DNA of 64,000 nt from an uncultured Aquimarina sp. (GTDB taxonomy: Bacteria > Bacteroidota > Bacteroidia > Flavobacteriales > Flavobacteriaceae): positions 186,001-250,000 of the forward strand of contig CANMCO010000003.1 of the NCBI GenBank assembly GCA_947496355.1. The letters run 5' to 3'. Both the position numbers and the translations under genes were made by a program. Shown here one piece after another: positions 16,640-25,653 of this stretch (positions are counted from its first letter, which is position 1; every line of letters starts with the position of its first letter). Under the pieces are notes generated by a model. The model had not been told where the DNA came from and ran no database searches. It saw nothing but the letters and a program-made list of their open reading frames with translations.

Positions 16640-17281
16640 CTACAATTTTTTTCCTATTAAAAGAGTATTTACACCTTCAACATGATCATATTGAGTCCAT
16701 ATCATATTTGGTTCTAATGCAGATTTTAAAGCTTCGATTTTGGTTGTATCTTTAAGAAGAATTCCCGCATTGAAGAGAACATGGTTACCAGATTGTAATA
16801 GTTGAAGTACATGATTCCAAAATTTTTCTTCGTAAAAAGGTTCAGGAACTATTTGATCAAGAAAAATATCTATTATTATCAAACCATAGCGTTTTTTACA
16901 GTTTTCTACATAATGTAAAGCATCATCATTAATAATACTTAGTAGTTTGCGTTCTTTTATGTCGAACTCATCTTTGGCTATTTGGATTATTATATCATCA
17001 ATCTCTACAGCCGTAATTTTACCTTTATAATTAAAGCGATTATATAATGATTGAATTACACTACCACCACCAAGTCCTAGTATTAAGATTTCAGTAGTGT
17101 TCTGAATTTCAATTTTGGAAAGCCCAAAATTTAAAACCTTTTCTAAAGAACCAAAGGAATAATTAGCATTTTGACTATCCAGAACTTTTTTTCCATTGAT
17201 CCATGTAACCTCAAGTATTCCGTTTATTTGAGATGTAATTCTTTTTGTCAAAGGCCATATGTGACTTACTATTTTTTTCAT
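16640..17281 (-). CDS. Spermidine synthase-like SAM-dependent methyltransferase fold protein
   Basis: 213 residues. Motif I of the Rossmann fold, EILILGLGGGSVIQSLY (about 64-80), is followed by ITAVEID (about 90-96), NDDALHYV and a DIF segment (LIIIDIFLDQIVPEPFY). The arrangement matches the spermidine/spermine synthase family but without the N-terminal beta domain of true SpeE, and the active-site residues for putrescine are not evident. Such proteins are often annotated as fused-MFS/spermidine synthase-like. Substrate unknown. The upstream gene ends with a terminator that reaches almost to this ATG. Confidence 0.75.
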   Translation of the reverse strand: MKKIVSHIWPLTKRITSQINGILEVTWINGKKVLDSQNANYSFGSLEKVLNFGLSKIEIQNTTEILILGLGGGSVIQSLYNRFNYKGKITAVEIDDIIIQIAKDEFDIKERKLLSIINDDALHYVENCKKRYGLIIIDIFLDQIVPEPFYEEKFWNHVLQLLQSGNHVLFNAGILLKDTTKIEALKSALEPNMIWTQYDHVEGVNTLLIGKKL

Positions 17282-17295
17282 ATACTTTTTTCTCT

Positions 17296-17340
17296 AAAAA
17301 AATATCCCAGTTGTTATTTGTTATTCATAACACCGGGATA
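17296..17340 (-). terminator. Rho-independent terminator of the HbpS/GlcG-family gene
   Basis: Read leftward, TATCCCGGTGTTAT (17340-17327) pairs with ATAACAACTGGGATA (17317-17303), with one bulge and one mismatch, and is followed by TTTTTTT (17302-17296). It lies within 15 bp of the next gene's ATG at 17281, so that gene needs its own promoter inside or before the hairpin, or depends on read-through. Confidence 0.7.
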
Positions 17341-17359
17341 GTATTCATTAAGAAAAGGA

Positions 17360-17758
17360 TTATAATGCCGAAGCCCCAGCTTCTGCAACAGCATGGTCGT
17401 TCTCAACACTGCTTCCACTTACGCCAATAGCGCCAATAATTTCACCGTTCTTATCCTTTAAAGGTACACCTCCAGGAAAACTAATAAGTCCGTCATTAGA
17501 ATGTTCTATGTTGTATAGTGGTCCACCGGGTTGTGATAATTCACCAATGGATCCAGTATTCATATCAAAAAAACGAGCCGTTTTTGCTTTTTTAAGTGAA
17601 ATGTCAGCAGAACCCAACCAGGCTCCGTCCATACGAGCAAATGCTAATAGATTGGCCCCGCTATCTACTACAGATATATTCATTTTTGTGTTTAGTGAAA
17701 TTGATTTTTCTTTCGCAACCTTAATAATTTTTTCGGCTTGGTCTAGAGTTATGTTCAT
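17360..17758 (-). CDS. GlcG/HbpS family haem-binding-like protein (DUF336)
   Basis: 132 residues matching DUF336: N-terminal helix [17 protein letters not shown], then [41 protein letters not shown] and a C-terminal ..[11 protein letters not shown]. The family includes GlcG from glycolate operons and the haem-binding HbpS, but most members have no assigned role. There is no signal peptide, so it is likely cytoplasmic. It is followed by its own terminator. Confidence 0.88.
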   Translation of the reverse strand: MNITLDQAEKIIKVAKEKSISLNTKMNISVVDSGANLLAFARMDGAWLGSADISLKKAKTARFFDMNTGSIGELSQPGGPLYNIEHSNDGLISFPGGVPLKDKNGEIIGAIGVSGSSVENDHAVAEAGASAL

Positions 17759-17812
17759 GATTTTTGTGTTTAAATAAATTGAATTTAAAAGTAGTACTAA
17801 ATGTTTAATTCT

Positions 17813-17986
17813 TTAACAATTTTTTTCTATTCTTTCGAAGTAACATTGAGGTGTTTTGAGAAAATATTGCCGATACTTAATTTCTTCTAGGTTTGCATGC
17901 TTTGCTTCATAATCCATGAAGTATTTAACAAATGCAGCACGACTCTTTTGGTCAATGATACTATGTATATTATGTTCTTTATAAAT
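17813..17986 (-). pseudogene. Possible gene remnant in the 17759-18157 gap
   Basis: A 57-codon open stretch after an in-frame TAG, with no plausible start codon before an internal ATG, reads like genuine protein (SRAAFVKYFMDYEAKHANLE and ..YRQYFLKTPQCYFERIEKN). The adjoining 17987-18157 has scattered stops in all minus frames. It may be the decayed end of a gene, or a 35-residue small protein from the internal ATG. I do not recognise the family. Nothing else is visible in the gap. Confidence 0.25.
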
Positions 17987-18157
17987 CTAAAATATATGTA
18001 CTATTAGTTTCTCGAAGAAAAGATTGCATCTCCTCTAATCACATTAGAACAACTTTAAAACTATGTATTCTAAGAATTAAAAGATATGCGATTTGTCATA
18101 ATTATTCCTTTTTTTACAATTAATATCCAACCTAGAGCTATGAAGAATGGTTCATGA

Positions 18158-19117
18158 TTAATTCCACGACAGTTCTTTTCGTTCTTTCCAGTAATTCATG
18201 GGATTGATAAGGAAGGATTTTAGAAGAATGATTTCTTTATGTTCTAGTTTAAAATTCCCAACCTGAAGGTTATCGGTAATGTGTTTTTTATTAGAACCTC
18301 CGCTTAGGACCATGTTGGGCTGTAGGGTATCCATACAAAAACGCAAAGCAATGGCATCAGGCCCTACCTTATACTTATTAGATAATTTATATATTTCGTT
18401 ATAAAGGTTTTGATATTGGGTATACGTACTATTGGGCAGTAAACGACCGTTTGCCAGTGCTTCCTTGATAATAATTTTTTTACTTTGTGCTTTGAGTATT
18501 TTAATTATATCAGAAATACTTTGATCAAGAATATTGTAGGTAACTTGAAATGAATCGAAAAGCTGAACACCTTCTACCTGTACATCAAGTGCTCTTTTTA
18601 TTACATCCACTTGGTTAGCTCCTGTAGTCGTAATACCAATTTCAATTTTGTATTCATTTTTTAATTCTAGTAATCTTTCATGTACAACTTCATTTTCCAA
18701 TATACCAGATTCAAAAGTAGCAGAATGTATTTGATAAATTTTTAGATAAGGAAGTAGTTCTCTTGATATTTCCCATTGTTCACTTAGTTTAGAAAGGCTA
18801 TGTTCTTTGATCTCGTGTTGTATAGCATTAGGATCAAAATTTGCGGTATAGGTATATCCCCATTTTGTAGCAATTTGGATTGTAGGATCATCTTTAGTTT
18901 TTATCCAATCGATAAGTAATCTTTCGGCTAAGCCATATCCCGGAGCTGTATCAAAATATCGTATTCCTTGATTATAAGCATGCTCTAATACGAGCCACCC
19001 TTTTTTTCGAAAATCATCAAGAGAGACCGGATCTATTTGTTCATGCCGGATATTGATATATTTAGGACGCCCTATGGCAGCCGTACCCAGTCCTAGGTTA
19101 AAGTTTTCTATATTCAT
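18158..19117 (-). CDS. Aldo/keto reductase
   Basis: 319 residues with the AKR barrel pattern: N-terminal LGLGTAAIGRP, GIRYFDTAPGYGLAERLL (catalytic Asp and Tyr), IATKWGY (catalytic Lys) and YLKIYQIHSA (His). The C-terminal part has QPNMVLSGGSNKKHITDNL, which aligns with the NADP phosphate-binding segment. It should reduce an aldehyde or ketone with NADPH; the substrate is unknown. It is the last gene of a tight three-gene leftward unit with the alpha/beta hydrolase (18 bp away) and the epimerase-like gene. Confidence 0.9.
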   Translation of the reverse strand: MNIENFNLGLGTAAIGRPKYINIRHEQIDPVSLDDFRKKGWLVLEHAYNQGIRYFDTAPGYGLAERLLIDWIKTKDDPTIQIATKWGYTYTANFDPNAIQHEIKEHSLSKLSEQWEISRELLPYLKIYQIHSATFESGILENEVVHERLLELKNEYKIEIGITTTGANQVDVIKRALDVQVEGVQLFDSFQVTYNILDQSISDIIKILKAQSKKIIIKEALANGRLLPNSTYTQYQNLYNEIYKLSNKYKVGPDAIALRFCMDTLQPNMVLSGGSNKKHITDNLQVGNFKLEHKEIILLKSFLINPMNYWKERKELSWN

Positions 19118-19135
19118 TTGGATTAGGTGATAAGT

Positions 19136-19984
19136 TTATATTTGATCATACCAAACTAATGTTTTAGCCCAAAGAGAGTCTTTGAATTTTCTGCTAAAAA
19201 AACCAAAATGCCCTATTTTATCTACTGCTATTTCTTTTAATTTAATGATTTCCAATTTCTTATCAGACTCTTCAAATAAGTCGTGAATTCTTTTGATAGC
19301 AGATTCAGTCCCAATAGGATCATCTTCAAGGCCAAGAGTAAGAAGTCTTGCTTTACAAGATTTATAAAAAAACTTTATACCAGCAGCTTCCATAGGTTGT
19401 TTCATATTAGCATGGAGTCTTCTATTATGCCATTGATCAATGACTCCTTTTGGAACATCTTCTAACATTCCTAATGTTTTGCCAGGGAAATAACCAAATA
19501 TTTTGGTAATCGTAGGAAAAAAAATATGCCATAGAAAGTAAATTTTGGCTTTTTTATTTTTTGCCCAATCTTTATAATATGCTGTTTGAGCAGCAATATT
19601 TATTATACCACTGATTTCAATGTTTTTTTGAGTCATACCTATTATCGTACCGCCAATGCTATGACCTAGTGTAACAATTTTATGGTCGGGAAATTCTTGT
19701 TTTGCAAAATCAATTACTCCAGAAAAATCTTTTTGCCCCCAATCCGTAAAAGAAGCCTTGAAACCTCTAAGTCTTTTTGGTCTTGAGCCTGCAATTCCTC
19801 TATAATCATAAGTAATTACATGATATCCGTTTTGAGTCATATATGTTGCATAATGATGATATAGTTTTTTATCAACTGCCGTAGCAGAATTAACGATCAA
19901 AACTTTATTTTTACTTGCAGATTTATTGTTGAGGTAAACCTTGCCAGATAAAGAATAGTTGTCGATTGTAGGAATCTGTATCAT
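19136..19984 (-). CDS. Alpha/beta hydrolase (serine aminopeptidase S33-like)
   Basis: 282 residues. Oxyanion-side YDYRGIAGSRP, nucleophile elbow VTLGHSIGGT, acid region near LGLEDDPIG and the catalytic His in KIGHFGFF. It is a clear paralogue of the protein at 52440-53291, sharing DYRGI, GHS(I/F)GG and GHF(G/D)FF at the same spacing. No signal peptide. The substrate is probably a small ester or lipid, but this is a guess. It lies between the epimerase-like gene (26 bp upstream) and the aldo/keto reductase. Confidence 0.88.
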   Translation of the reverse strand: MIQIPTIDNYSLSGKVYLNNKSASKNKVLIVNSATAVDKKLYHHYATYMTQNGYHVITYDYRGIAGSRPKRLRGFKASFTDWGQKDFSGVIDFAKQEFPDHKIVTLGHSIGGTIIGMTQKNIEISGIINIAAQTAYYKDWAKNKKAKIYFLWHIFFPTITKIFGYFPGKTLGMLEDVPKGVIDQWHNRRLHANMKQPMEAAGIKFFYKSCKARLLTLGLEDDPIGTESAIKRIHDLFEESDKKLEIIKLKEIAVDKIGHFGFFSRKFKDSLWAKTLVWYDQI

Positions 19985-20010
19985 CTAGGTATGCTAATGT
20001 TTTTATAACA

Positions 20011-21006
20011 CTATTTTATATATCCATTTGTTTTAAACCACTCGATGGTTTTTCTAATAGCTTCATCAATAGATGTTTCTGGTTGGTAACCTAGCTCATT
20101 TTTGGCCTTATCACCATTTAAAAATTGTCCTGCAGACATTACGGCAATGGCGGTATCATCCAGTAGGGGCAATTCACTGTTAAAGTATCTATATTTAATC
20201 ATTTTGATCTTCGAAATGAGTTTGGCTACCCCAAGAGGAACTTTTTTTGGCATTGTATCGATGCCTTTTTTGGATAAAATTTTTGCAATCAAATCTTCCA
20301 TAGAGATATTTTCTCCTGTAATGAGATAACGTTCACCAATTTTACCATGTAAACAAGCTAATAACAATCCACGGGCAGCATCTCCAGCATATACTACATT
20401 TCTATTTCCATCTACAAAACCTGGTAATGTTTGATTTACTGTATTTGTAATGATCCGCCCAGTAGATGGTCCGTAATCATATTCGCCAAAGGTCATTGAT
20501 GGTATACCAATTACTATAGGAATTCCAGCTTCGCCAGCTTCTCTAGCCATTTTATCCATAAGCCACTTTACTTGTACATATGCTGATTTATTTGTAGGAC
20601 TTGTAGCGTACACGGATTCTTCGTTGGCAATACCTTCTTTTGATTTAGGAATTGTAATAGATCCTCCTAAGTATAATGCCTTTTTGAGATTACTTTCTTT
20701 AATTGCAGTTATGAAATTACCCATCTGAAGCTTAGCTGTTTCCAATTCTTTTTTCAAAGATTTTGGAATGGTAGGGTAGTAGGCACCACAATTTAAGACA
20801 TAGTTCAGTCCTTTAAATGATTTAGTCAAGCTTTCTCTATCTGTAAGATCCGCAATTCTGCTCTCATATTTTAAGTCTTTAATAGTAGAAAGATTAGAGG
20901 TTTTTCTGTGAATGACAATCAATTGGTTTTCTGAATCTTTCTGTATCAGTTTAGCCACATGATGACCTAACATACCAGTTGCTCCTATAACTCCAATTTT
21001 TCTCAT
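20011..21006 (-). CDS. NAD-dependent epimerase/dehydratase (extended SDR, dihydroflavonol-reductase-like)
   Basis: 331 residues. The N-terminal Rossmann motif IGVIGATGMLGHHVA is followed by an acidic Asp pocket (RIADLTD), and the YxxxK dyad appears in SAYVQVKWLMDK. The C-terminal substrate domain has the family's ..ELGYQPETSIDEAIRKTIEWF ending. It resembles NAD(P)-dependent dihydroflavonol-4-reductase/epimerase proteins. It is the first gene of the three-gene unit, which suggests a shared oxidoreductive pathway for a carbonyl or ester compound, by inference from context. Confidence 0.88.
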   Translation of the reverse strand: MRKIGVIGATGMLGHHVAKLIQKDSENQLIVIHRKTSNLSTIKDLKYESRIADLTDRESLTKSFKGLNYVLNCGAYYPTIPKSLKKELETAKLQMGNFITAIKESNLKKALYLGGSITIPKSKEGIANEESVYATSPTNKSAYVQVKWLMDKMAREAGEAGIPIVIGIPSMTFGEYDYGPSTGRIITNTVNQTLPGFVDGNRNVVYAGDAARGLLLACLHGKIGERYLITGENISMEDLIAKILSKKGIDTMPKKVPLGVAKLISKIKMIKYRYFNSELPLLDDTAIAVMSAGQFLNGDKAKNELGYQPETSIDEAIRKTIEWFKTNGYIK

Positions 21007-21075
21007 AAAATTACAACATCAAAATACAGTTCTAAGATAACAAATAAGAATTTTATTTTGAATCAAATCTATGAC

Positions 21076-22277
21076 CTAAAGAGTTGTAAATCCAAAAATA
21101 ATAGATAAAGTATTGTACTTAGCACCTGACGTAACATTGCGATCAAGAAGTTCTCTGTTAAACCCATATCGAGTTTCTAAGCTATACTTTCGTTTATAGT
21201 TATAACCAAGTCCTAGGATAAAATAGCCATTACTTTCTATATCTAAATCACTTAAGGTTTGGGTATAATCAATTTCTGAGGTTAGATTAAAGTCAAAAAC
21301 ATAAGCTCCGTTTATAAATATACTCGAGGTATTATTGATAAATAATGTCTTACACCAAATGGTAATTCTATTGACTTATAATCAACCTCTGCGTTTTGCG
21401 ATTCTAATTGAGTCGTGGACTTATAGTTTTGATATGTGGGTTCAACGAAAAATGTCCATTTTCCTTTATTGAAAGGTAAGATATATTCTAACTCGATTCC
21501 CAGTCTAAAACTAAACTCATTATCAAAATCAATATCTCTAGAAGGTGTAATTATATTATCTACAGAAAGTTTAGAGATATTCATTCCTGGTCTAATGTTT
21601 ACATTGAAAACATTTTTGTTCTTTCGTTTTTTGTTGTAGTTAATATATTCTGAATTATTACACCTATTATAATTTTCAAAAAAACGGATTAATTCTGGTT
21701 TCCTATAGTTAATATTTTTTATGTTATCTGGAAGTTCTTTGCATACTAGATTGGTGGATAGTTGTTGTCTAAAGCCATTATTTGTAGCCACCTTATTTTG
21801 TGCTTTTTCGTAACTTTTAAAAATGAGCTGTTCTACATTAGCATAATCATTTACAGCATAGAAAAATCGTTTTATTTGGTGGTCATCATAGGAATACAAA
21901 TTCGCTTTACCTTCAATAAGGACTTTTAAGAATAAAACTTCATTAGTAAACTCTGGATTTCTATTTGTACTAAGATTGTTTAAGTTTTCACTAGATCTGT
22001 CAATTTTTACTTGAAAGCGTTGGTATTTTGATTGATTTACAATACTAAACTCCTTTACGTTGTGGATATCTGCATTTTGCACTTCAGAATTTTCATCAAC
22101 TTTATAGTCAAACTGAGTGGGATTGTTTTTCCAGTCTATATTTTTTATAAGGCAATTGATTTTTTCTCCTTCATTGTTAATGAAATAACCTTTTTCAAAA
22201 TTAATTTGTGCATAGGAGTTAAAACCTAAAAAAAGTAATAGTATAATTAGTGTTCGCTTTTTTATTTTCTGAAACAT
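21076..22277 (-). pseudogene. Outer-membrane-type protein, frameshifted copy of the neighbouring gene
   Basis: The frame from the ATG at 22277 encodes a signal peptide (IILLLFLGFNSYAQ) and a protein collinear with the gene at 22344-23579 (INFEKGYFINNEGEKINCLI; DWKNNPTQFDYKVDENSE). It ends early after GVRHYLSIIPRVYL at 21312. The missing C-terminus is intact in another frame down to a stop at 21076 (INGAYVFDFNL ... FILGLGYNYKRKYSLE ... LSIIFGFTTL), matching the paralogue's last 80 residues. One base is missing near 21338-21346, in the TT/AATAA stretch. This is a recent pseudogene, a phase-variable gene or a sequencing error. Intact length would be about 400 residues with a C-terminal beta-barrel half. 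Function unknown. Confidence 0.8.
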
Positions 22278-22305
22278 GTTTAATGGTAAATCGTTATTTA
22301 TAAAG

Positions 22306-22336
22306 TAAAAGACTCTAGCTTATTAAGCTAGAGTCT
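22306..22336. terminator. Terminator hairpin between the two outer-membrane paralogues
   Basis: AAAGACTCTAGCTTA and its complement TAAGCTAGAGTCTTT, almost contiguous, just downstream of the gene that ends at 22344 on the minus strand and upstream of the frameshifted copy. Confidence 0.7.
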
Positions 22337-22343
22337 TTAAGTG

Positions 22344-23579
22344 TTAAAAAATCTTATAACCAAATATGGCGGATATGCTTGAGTAATTAGATCTCCATGA
22401 TATTCCGCTATTGGTAAGGACTTCTCTATCTGGCTGGTAATTAATCTCTAAGCTGTATTTGTTTTTGAATTTATATCCTAATCCTAGGGCAATATTTCTT
22501 CCGCCGTTCAATTCTAAGCTCCTTCTAGTTGCCAAATCATTGTCAAACTCAGGAAATGGAATTTTAGAATTTAGTGTAATATCAAACACGTACGCAAGGT
22601 TTGCATATAGTTTAGAATTCTTTTTCACAAGGAAATAGTGCCTAATACCAAAGGGTAACTCTATAGATTTATAATCTACTTTTGTTTCTGCTAACTCGGC
22701 TATTCCTGTGGATTTATATTGTTGATAAGTAGGTTCTAATAGTACGCCCCACTTATCATTATTAAAAGGCAAAATAAACTCGGCTTCCAGACCAATTCTG
22801 TAAGTTAATTGATCATCGAAACGAGTATTTCTATCGCTAGAGGTCCTATTTCTTATATTTAGAGAAGAATATCGTATACCTGGTCTAATCGATAAGCTTA
22901 ATAGATTTTTAGTTTCTTTAACTCCAAATACGGTTGTTTTTGAATTACTACAGTTATTATAGTCTGTAAATAGTTTGACTAATTCTCGTTTAAAATATTT
23001 TAAATTTTCTATACGGGCTATGGAAATGTCTTTACATTTTAAGTTAGTCCAAAGCTGTTGTCTGTAAAGGTTATTTTTATCTGTATCTATTTCATTGATT
23101 CTATATGTTTTGTAAACCAGTTGTTTAATAATTGTAGAATCAGTTTTAAAAAAGAACTTTTTTACATTTTGGTTATCATACTGATACAAATTGGCCTTAC
23201 CTTCAACAAGTAATTTAAGAAAAAGGGTTTCTGTTTTATATTCCGGATCCCGATTCCAACTTAGATAACGTAGCTTTTCTTCTGATTTATCAATTTCAAC
23301 GTCAAATCGTTGATATTTTGATTTTTCAAAAATTCCAAATTCTCTAACCGAAGCGATTCGTGCTATTTTAGATTCAGAACTTTCATCAACTTTATACTCA
23401 AACTGAGTAGGATTGTTTTTCCAATCTACATTTTTTATAAGGCAATTGGTTTTTTCTCCCAAATTATTTACAAAGTATCCTTTTTCAAAATTAATTTGGC
23501 TATAGCCGTTAATACCAATACAGAGTAAAACTAAGATTATCGATTGTTTATTGATTTTAAGTAATGTTTTAAATTTCAT
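22344..23579 (-). CDS. Predicted outer membrane beta-barrel protein of unknown function
   Basis: 411 residues from the ATG at 23579. The frame is open to an ATG at 23624, but that codon sits inside the dnaN terminator hairpin, so it is rejected. A signal peptide (about 6-27, ending GYSQ) is followed by the conserved INFEKGYFVNNLGEKTNCLI / VDWKNNPTQFEYK module. From about residue 215 there are alternating amphipathic strands (RPGIRYSSLNIR, YRIGLEAEFILPF, WGVLLEPTYQQYKS, LPFGIRHYFLV) and a C-terminal aromatic strand, consistent with an OmpA/porin-type barrel. It is the intact paralogue of the frameshifted gene downstream. Confidence 0.78.
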   Translation of the reverse strand: MKFKTLLKINKQSIILVLLCIGINGYSQINFEKGYFVNNLGEKTNCLIKNVDWKNNPTQFEYKVDESSESKIARIASVREFGIFEKSKYQRFDVEIDKSEEKLRYLSWNRDPEYKTETLFLKLLVEGKANLYQYDNQNVKKFFFKTDSTIIKQLVYKTYRINEIDTDKNNLYRQQLWTNLKCKDISIARIENLKYFKRELVKLFTDYNNCSNSKTTVFGVKETKNLLSLSIRPGIRYSSLNIRNRTSSDRNTRFDDQLTYRIGLEAEFILPFNNDKWGVLLEPTYQQYKSTGIAELAETKVDYKSIELPFGIRHYFLVKKNSKLYANLAYVFDITLNSKIPFPEFDNDLATRRSLELNGGRNIALGLGYKFKNKYSLEINYQPDREVLTNSGISWRSNYSSISAIFGYKIF

Positions 23580-23602
23580 GTTTGTTGTTATTTTGGGTAC
23601 AA

Positions 23603-23645
23603 AGCAAAAAAAATCCAGTTTCATTTTTTGAAACTGGAACTTTTT
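23603..23645 (-). terminator. Terminator of dnaN
   Basis: Read leftward: CCAGTTTC (23637-23630), seven-base loop, GAAACTGG (23622-23615), then a run of T (A-run 23606-23613 on the plus strand). It lies 23 bp after the dnaN stop. Confidence 0.8.
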
Positions 23646-23660
23646 TTTATGGTATTTTTT

Positions 23661-24779
23661 TTAGCTATTTAACATCACCGGCATCACGAGCATGGTTACA
23701 TGTTCTCCTTCATCTAATCCATCTACAGGAGTAAGGATTCCGGCGCGATTTGGGAGTGACATTTCTAATTGCACATCGTCTGCATTCAGGTTATTCAACA
23801 TTTCGCTAAGAAAACGCGAATTGAACCCGATTTGCATGTCGTCACCTTGATAGTCACATGTCAAACGTTCTTCAGCCTTATTGGAATAATCAATATCCTC
23901 AGCAGAAACATTTAATTCTGCCCCGGCGATCTTTAAACGAATCTGATGGGTGGTTTTGTTAGAGAAAATTGATACCCTGCGTACAGAATTTAAGAACTGC
24001 GTACGCGCTATGGTTAGTTTATTCGGATTTTCTTTTGGGATTACCGCTTCGTAATTAGGATATTTTCCATCTATTAATCTACAGATTAGCTGAGTCTCAT
24101 CAAAAGAAAATTTTGCATTAGACTCATTGTATTCAATAAGTATTTCACTATCACTACCAGCCAGAATACCTTTCAGTAAATTCAATGGTTTTTTTGGCAT
24201 AATAAACTCTGCAGCTTGAGAAGCTTTTACATCCTCACGTGTATATTTTACTAATTTATGAGCATCTGTAGCTACAAAAGTTAATCCTTCTGTAGAAAAT
24301 TGAAAAAAGACACCACTCATTACTGGCCTAAGATCATCATTACCAGTTGCAAATATTGTTTTACTAACGGCAGTTGCTAAAATATCGCCTAATAATCTGG
24401 TTGCACTAGGATCTTCAAGCTCTACAGCTTTTGGAAATTCCTCTCCATCTGCATATGCCAAGGCATATTTACCGTGATTAGAACTAATCTCAACAGTGTT
24501 ATTATCTCCAGCGACGAAAGTAAGTGGTTGTTCAGGGAAAGTTTTTAATGTTTCCAGTAATAGTTTTGCAGGTACTGCGATTGTACCTTGATCAGAGGAT
24601 TCTACTTCTAGTTTTGCAGACATTGTGGTCTCTAGATCAGATGCCGAAACAGTTAACGCGTTACTTTCTAATTCGAATAAAAAGTTATCCAAAATTGGTA
24701 ACGTATTGCTATTATTGATTACACCCCCTAATACTTGTAATTGTTTTAATAAGTATGAACTGGATACTATAAATTTCAT
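23661..24779 (-). CDS. dnaN: DNA polymerase III beta subunit (sliding clamp)
   Basis: 372 residues, normal for DnaN. The N-terminus MKFIVSSSYLLKQLQVLGGVI, the first-domain NTLPILDNFLFEL, the ATDAHKLVKY strand, the YPNYEAVIPKENP segment and the C-terminal LVMPVMLN are all typical. The ring-shaped homodimer tethers DNA polymerase III to DNA. Unlike the common dnaA-dnaN arrangement, dnaA is not next to it, as is often the case in Bacteroidota. It ends in its own terminator. Confidence 0.98.
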   Translation of the reverse strand: MKFIVSSSYLLKQLQVLGGVINNSNTLPILDNFLFELESNALTVSASDLETTMSAKLEVESSDQGTIAVPAKLLLETLKTFPEQPLTFVAGDNNTVEISSNHGKYALAYADGEEFPKAVELEDPSATRLLGDILATAVSKTIFATGNDDLRPVMSGVFFQFSTEGLTFVATDAHKLVKYTREDVKASQAAEFIMPKKPLNLLKGILAGSDSEILIEYNESNAKFSFDETQLICRLIDGKYPNYEAVIPKENPNKLTIARTQFLNSVRRVSIFSNKTTHQIRLKIAGAELNVSAEDIDYSNKAEERLTCDYQGDDMQIGFNSRFLSEMLNNLNADDVQLEMSLPNRAGILTPVDGLDEGEHVTMLVMPVMLNS

Positions 24780-24999
24780 CTGTTTTTCTTTATTGTTTAT
24801 TAGTTGTCAGATGAAATTCGCCATAATACGCTATAATTATTTTACTAGAGTAATAACGGCTCATTTCATATGTATGTGTGACTATTTTATACAGTTTTAC
24901 GCAAATATAATCGTAATCTATAAGGATTGAGGTATTCAAAAAACCATAGTTATTAACAAACCTGAAGGAGTTATTGACTATTTTATTGAATCATAATTG

Positions 25000-25575
25000 T
25001 TAATTAGTATCATCTTTCATTAGCTTATCGGTATAGTGCGCTTTGTGCTTGGATACTGCAAAGCGTTCTTTGTTATACGCAGAAGATTTTCCCTTTGGGA
25101 TGGATAAGCTTTTCCAATCTTTACCAGCCATCATTATTCCAATAAACACTATTTGTCCGATATGGTAGGAGTAATGGGCTAATTGCCTATTGATTGCTTC
25201 AGTTATTGTATGCTCAATATTGCGAATATGAATGGGTTGTTTAAAGTTATCTTCATTAATACTATCTAGAGCTCCAAAAAGACATTGCCAACCTTCATTC
25301 CACTTTTTTAATAGTTCTTCTTTTGCTTTAATATCATTTTCAAATTCTGCATCCCGTTCTCTCCATTCTTTTTCTCCATCAGTGGTTAGAAAATCTGTCC
25401 AACGAGACATCATATTTCCCCATAGATGTTTTACTATAATTGCAATGCTATTGGCATCATCATGGTATTGCCAAAACAGTTTTTCGTCAGGAAGTTGATC
25501 TATTGTTTTTTCTCCTAAAGATTTATAATATGCAAATTGTTTTTTTATTCCTTCGAGATAAGCGGTTGAATTCAT
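25000..25575 (-). CDS. DUF1572 family protein (DinB-like four-helix fold)
   Basis: 191 residues resembling DUF1572: N-terminal YLEGIKKQFAYYKSLGEKTI, DDANSIAIIVKHLWGNMMSRWTDFL with a histidine of the DinB-type metal site, and a C-terminal INRQLAHYSYHIGQIVFIGIM with two more. The DinB/YfiT superfamily contains metal-binding helical bundles, some of which are bacillithiol or mycothiol transferases. No specific function can be given. It lies after the B12 transport genes (79 bp from btuC), possibly as the end of that operon. Confidence 0.85.
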   Translation of the reverse strand: MNSTAYLEGIKKQFAYYKSLGEKTIDQLPDEKLFWQYHDDANSIAIIVKHLWGNMMSRWTDFLTTDGEKEWRERDAEFENDIKAKEELLKKWNEGWQCLFGALDSINEDNFKQPIHIRNIEHTITEAINRQLAHYSYHIGQIVFIGIMMAGKDWKSLSIPKGKSSAYNKERFAVSKHKAHYTDKLMKDDTN

Positions 25576-25653
25576 AGGAGTGTTGTTTTACTCTAAAGAT
25601 AATTCTTTTTATGGAGTAAGTCTAAATAGCTGTTTGCAAAGCTATAGGAGTAG

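Noticed and set aside
23580..23624. Upstream ATG for the outer-membrane gene at 22344-23579
   Set aside because: It falls inside the dnaN terminator hairpin; the ATG at 23579 starts the signal peptide directly.
24902..24909. TATATTTG (minus strand) as the dnaN promoter
   Set aside because: The -7 box is good but no TTG lies at a proper distance upstream, and the leader would be about 115 nt; not strong enough to list.
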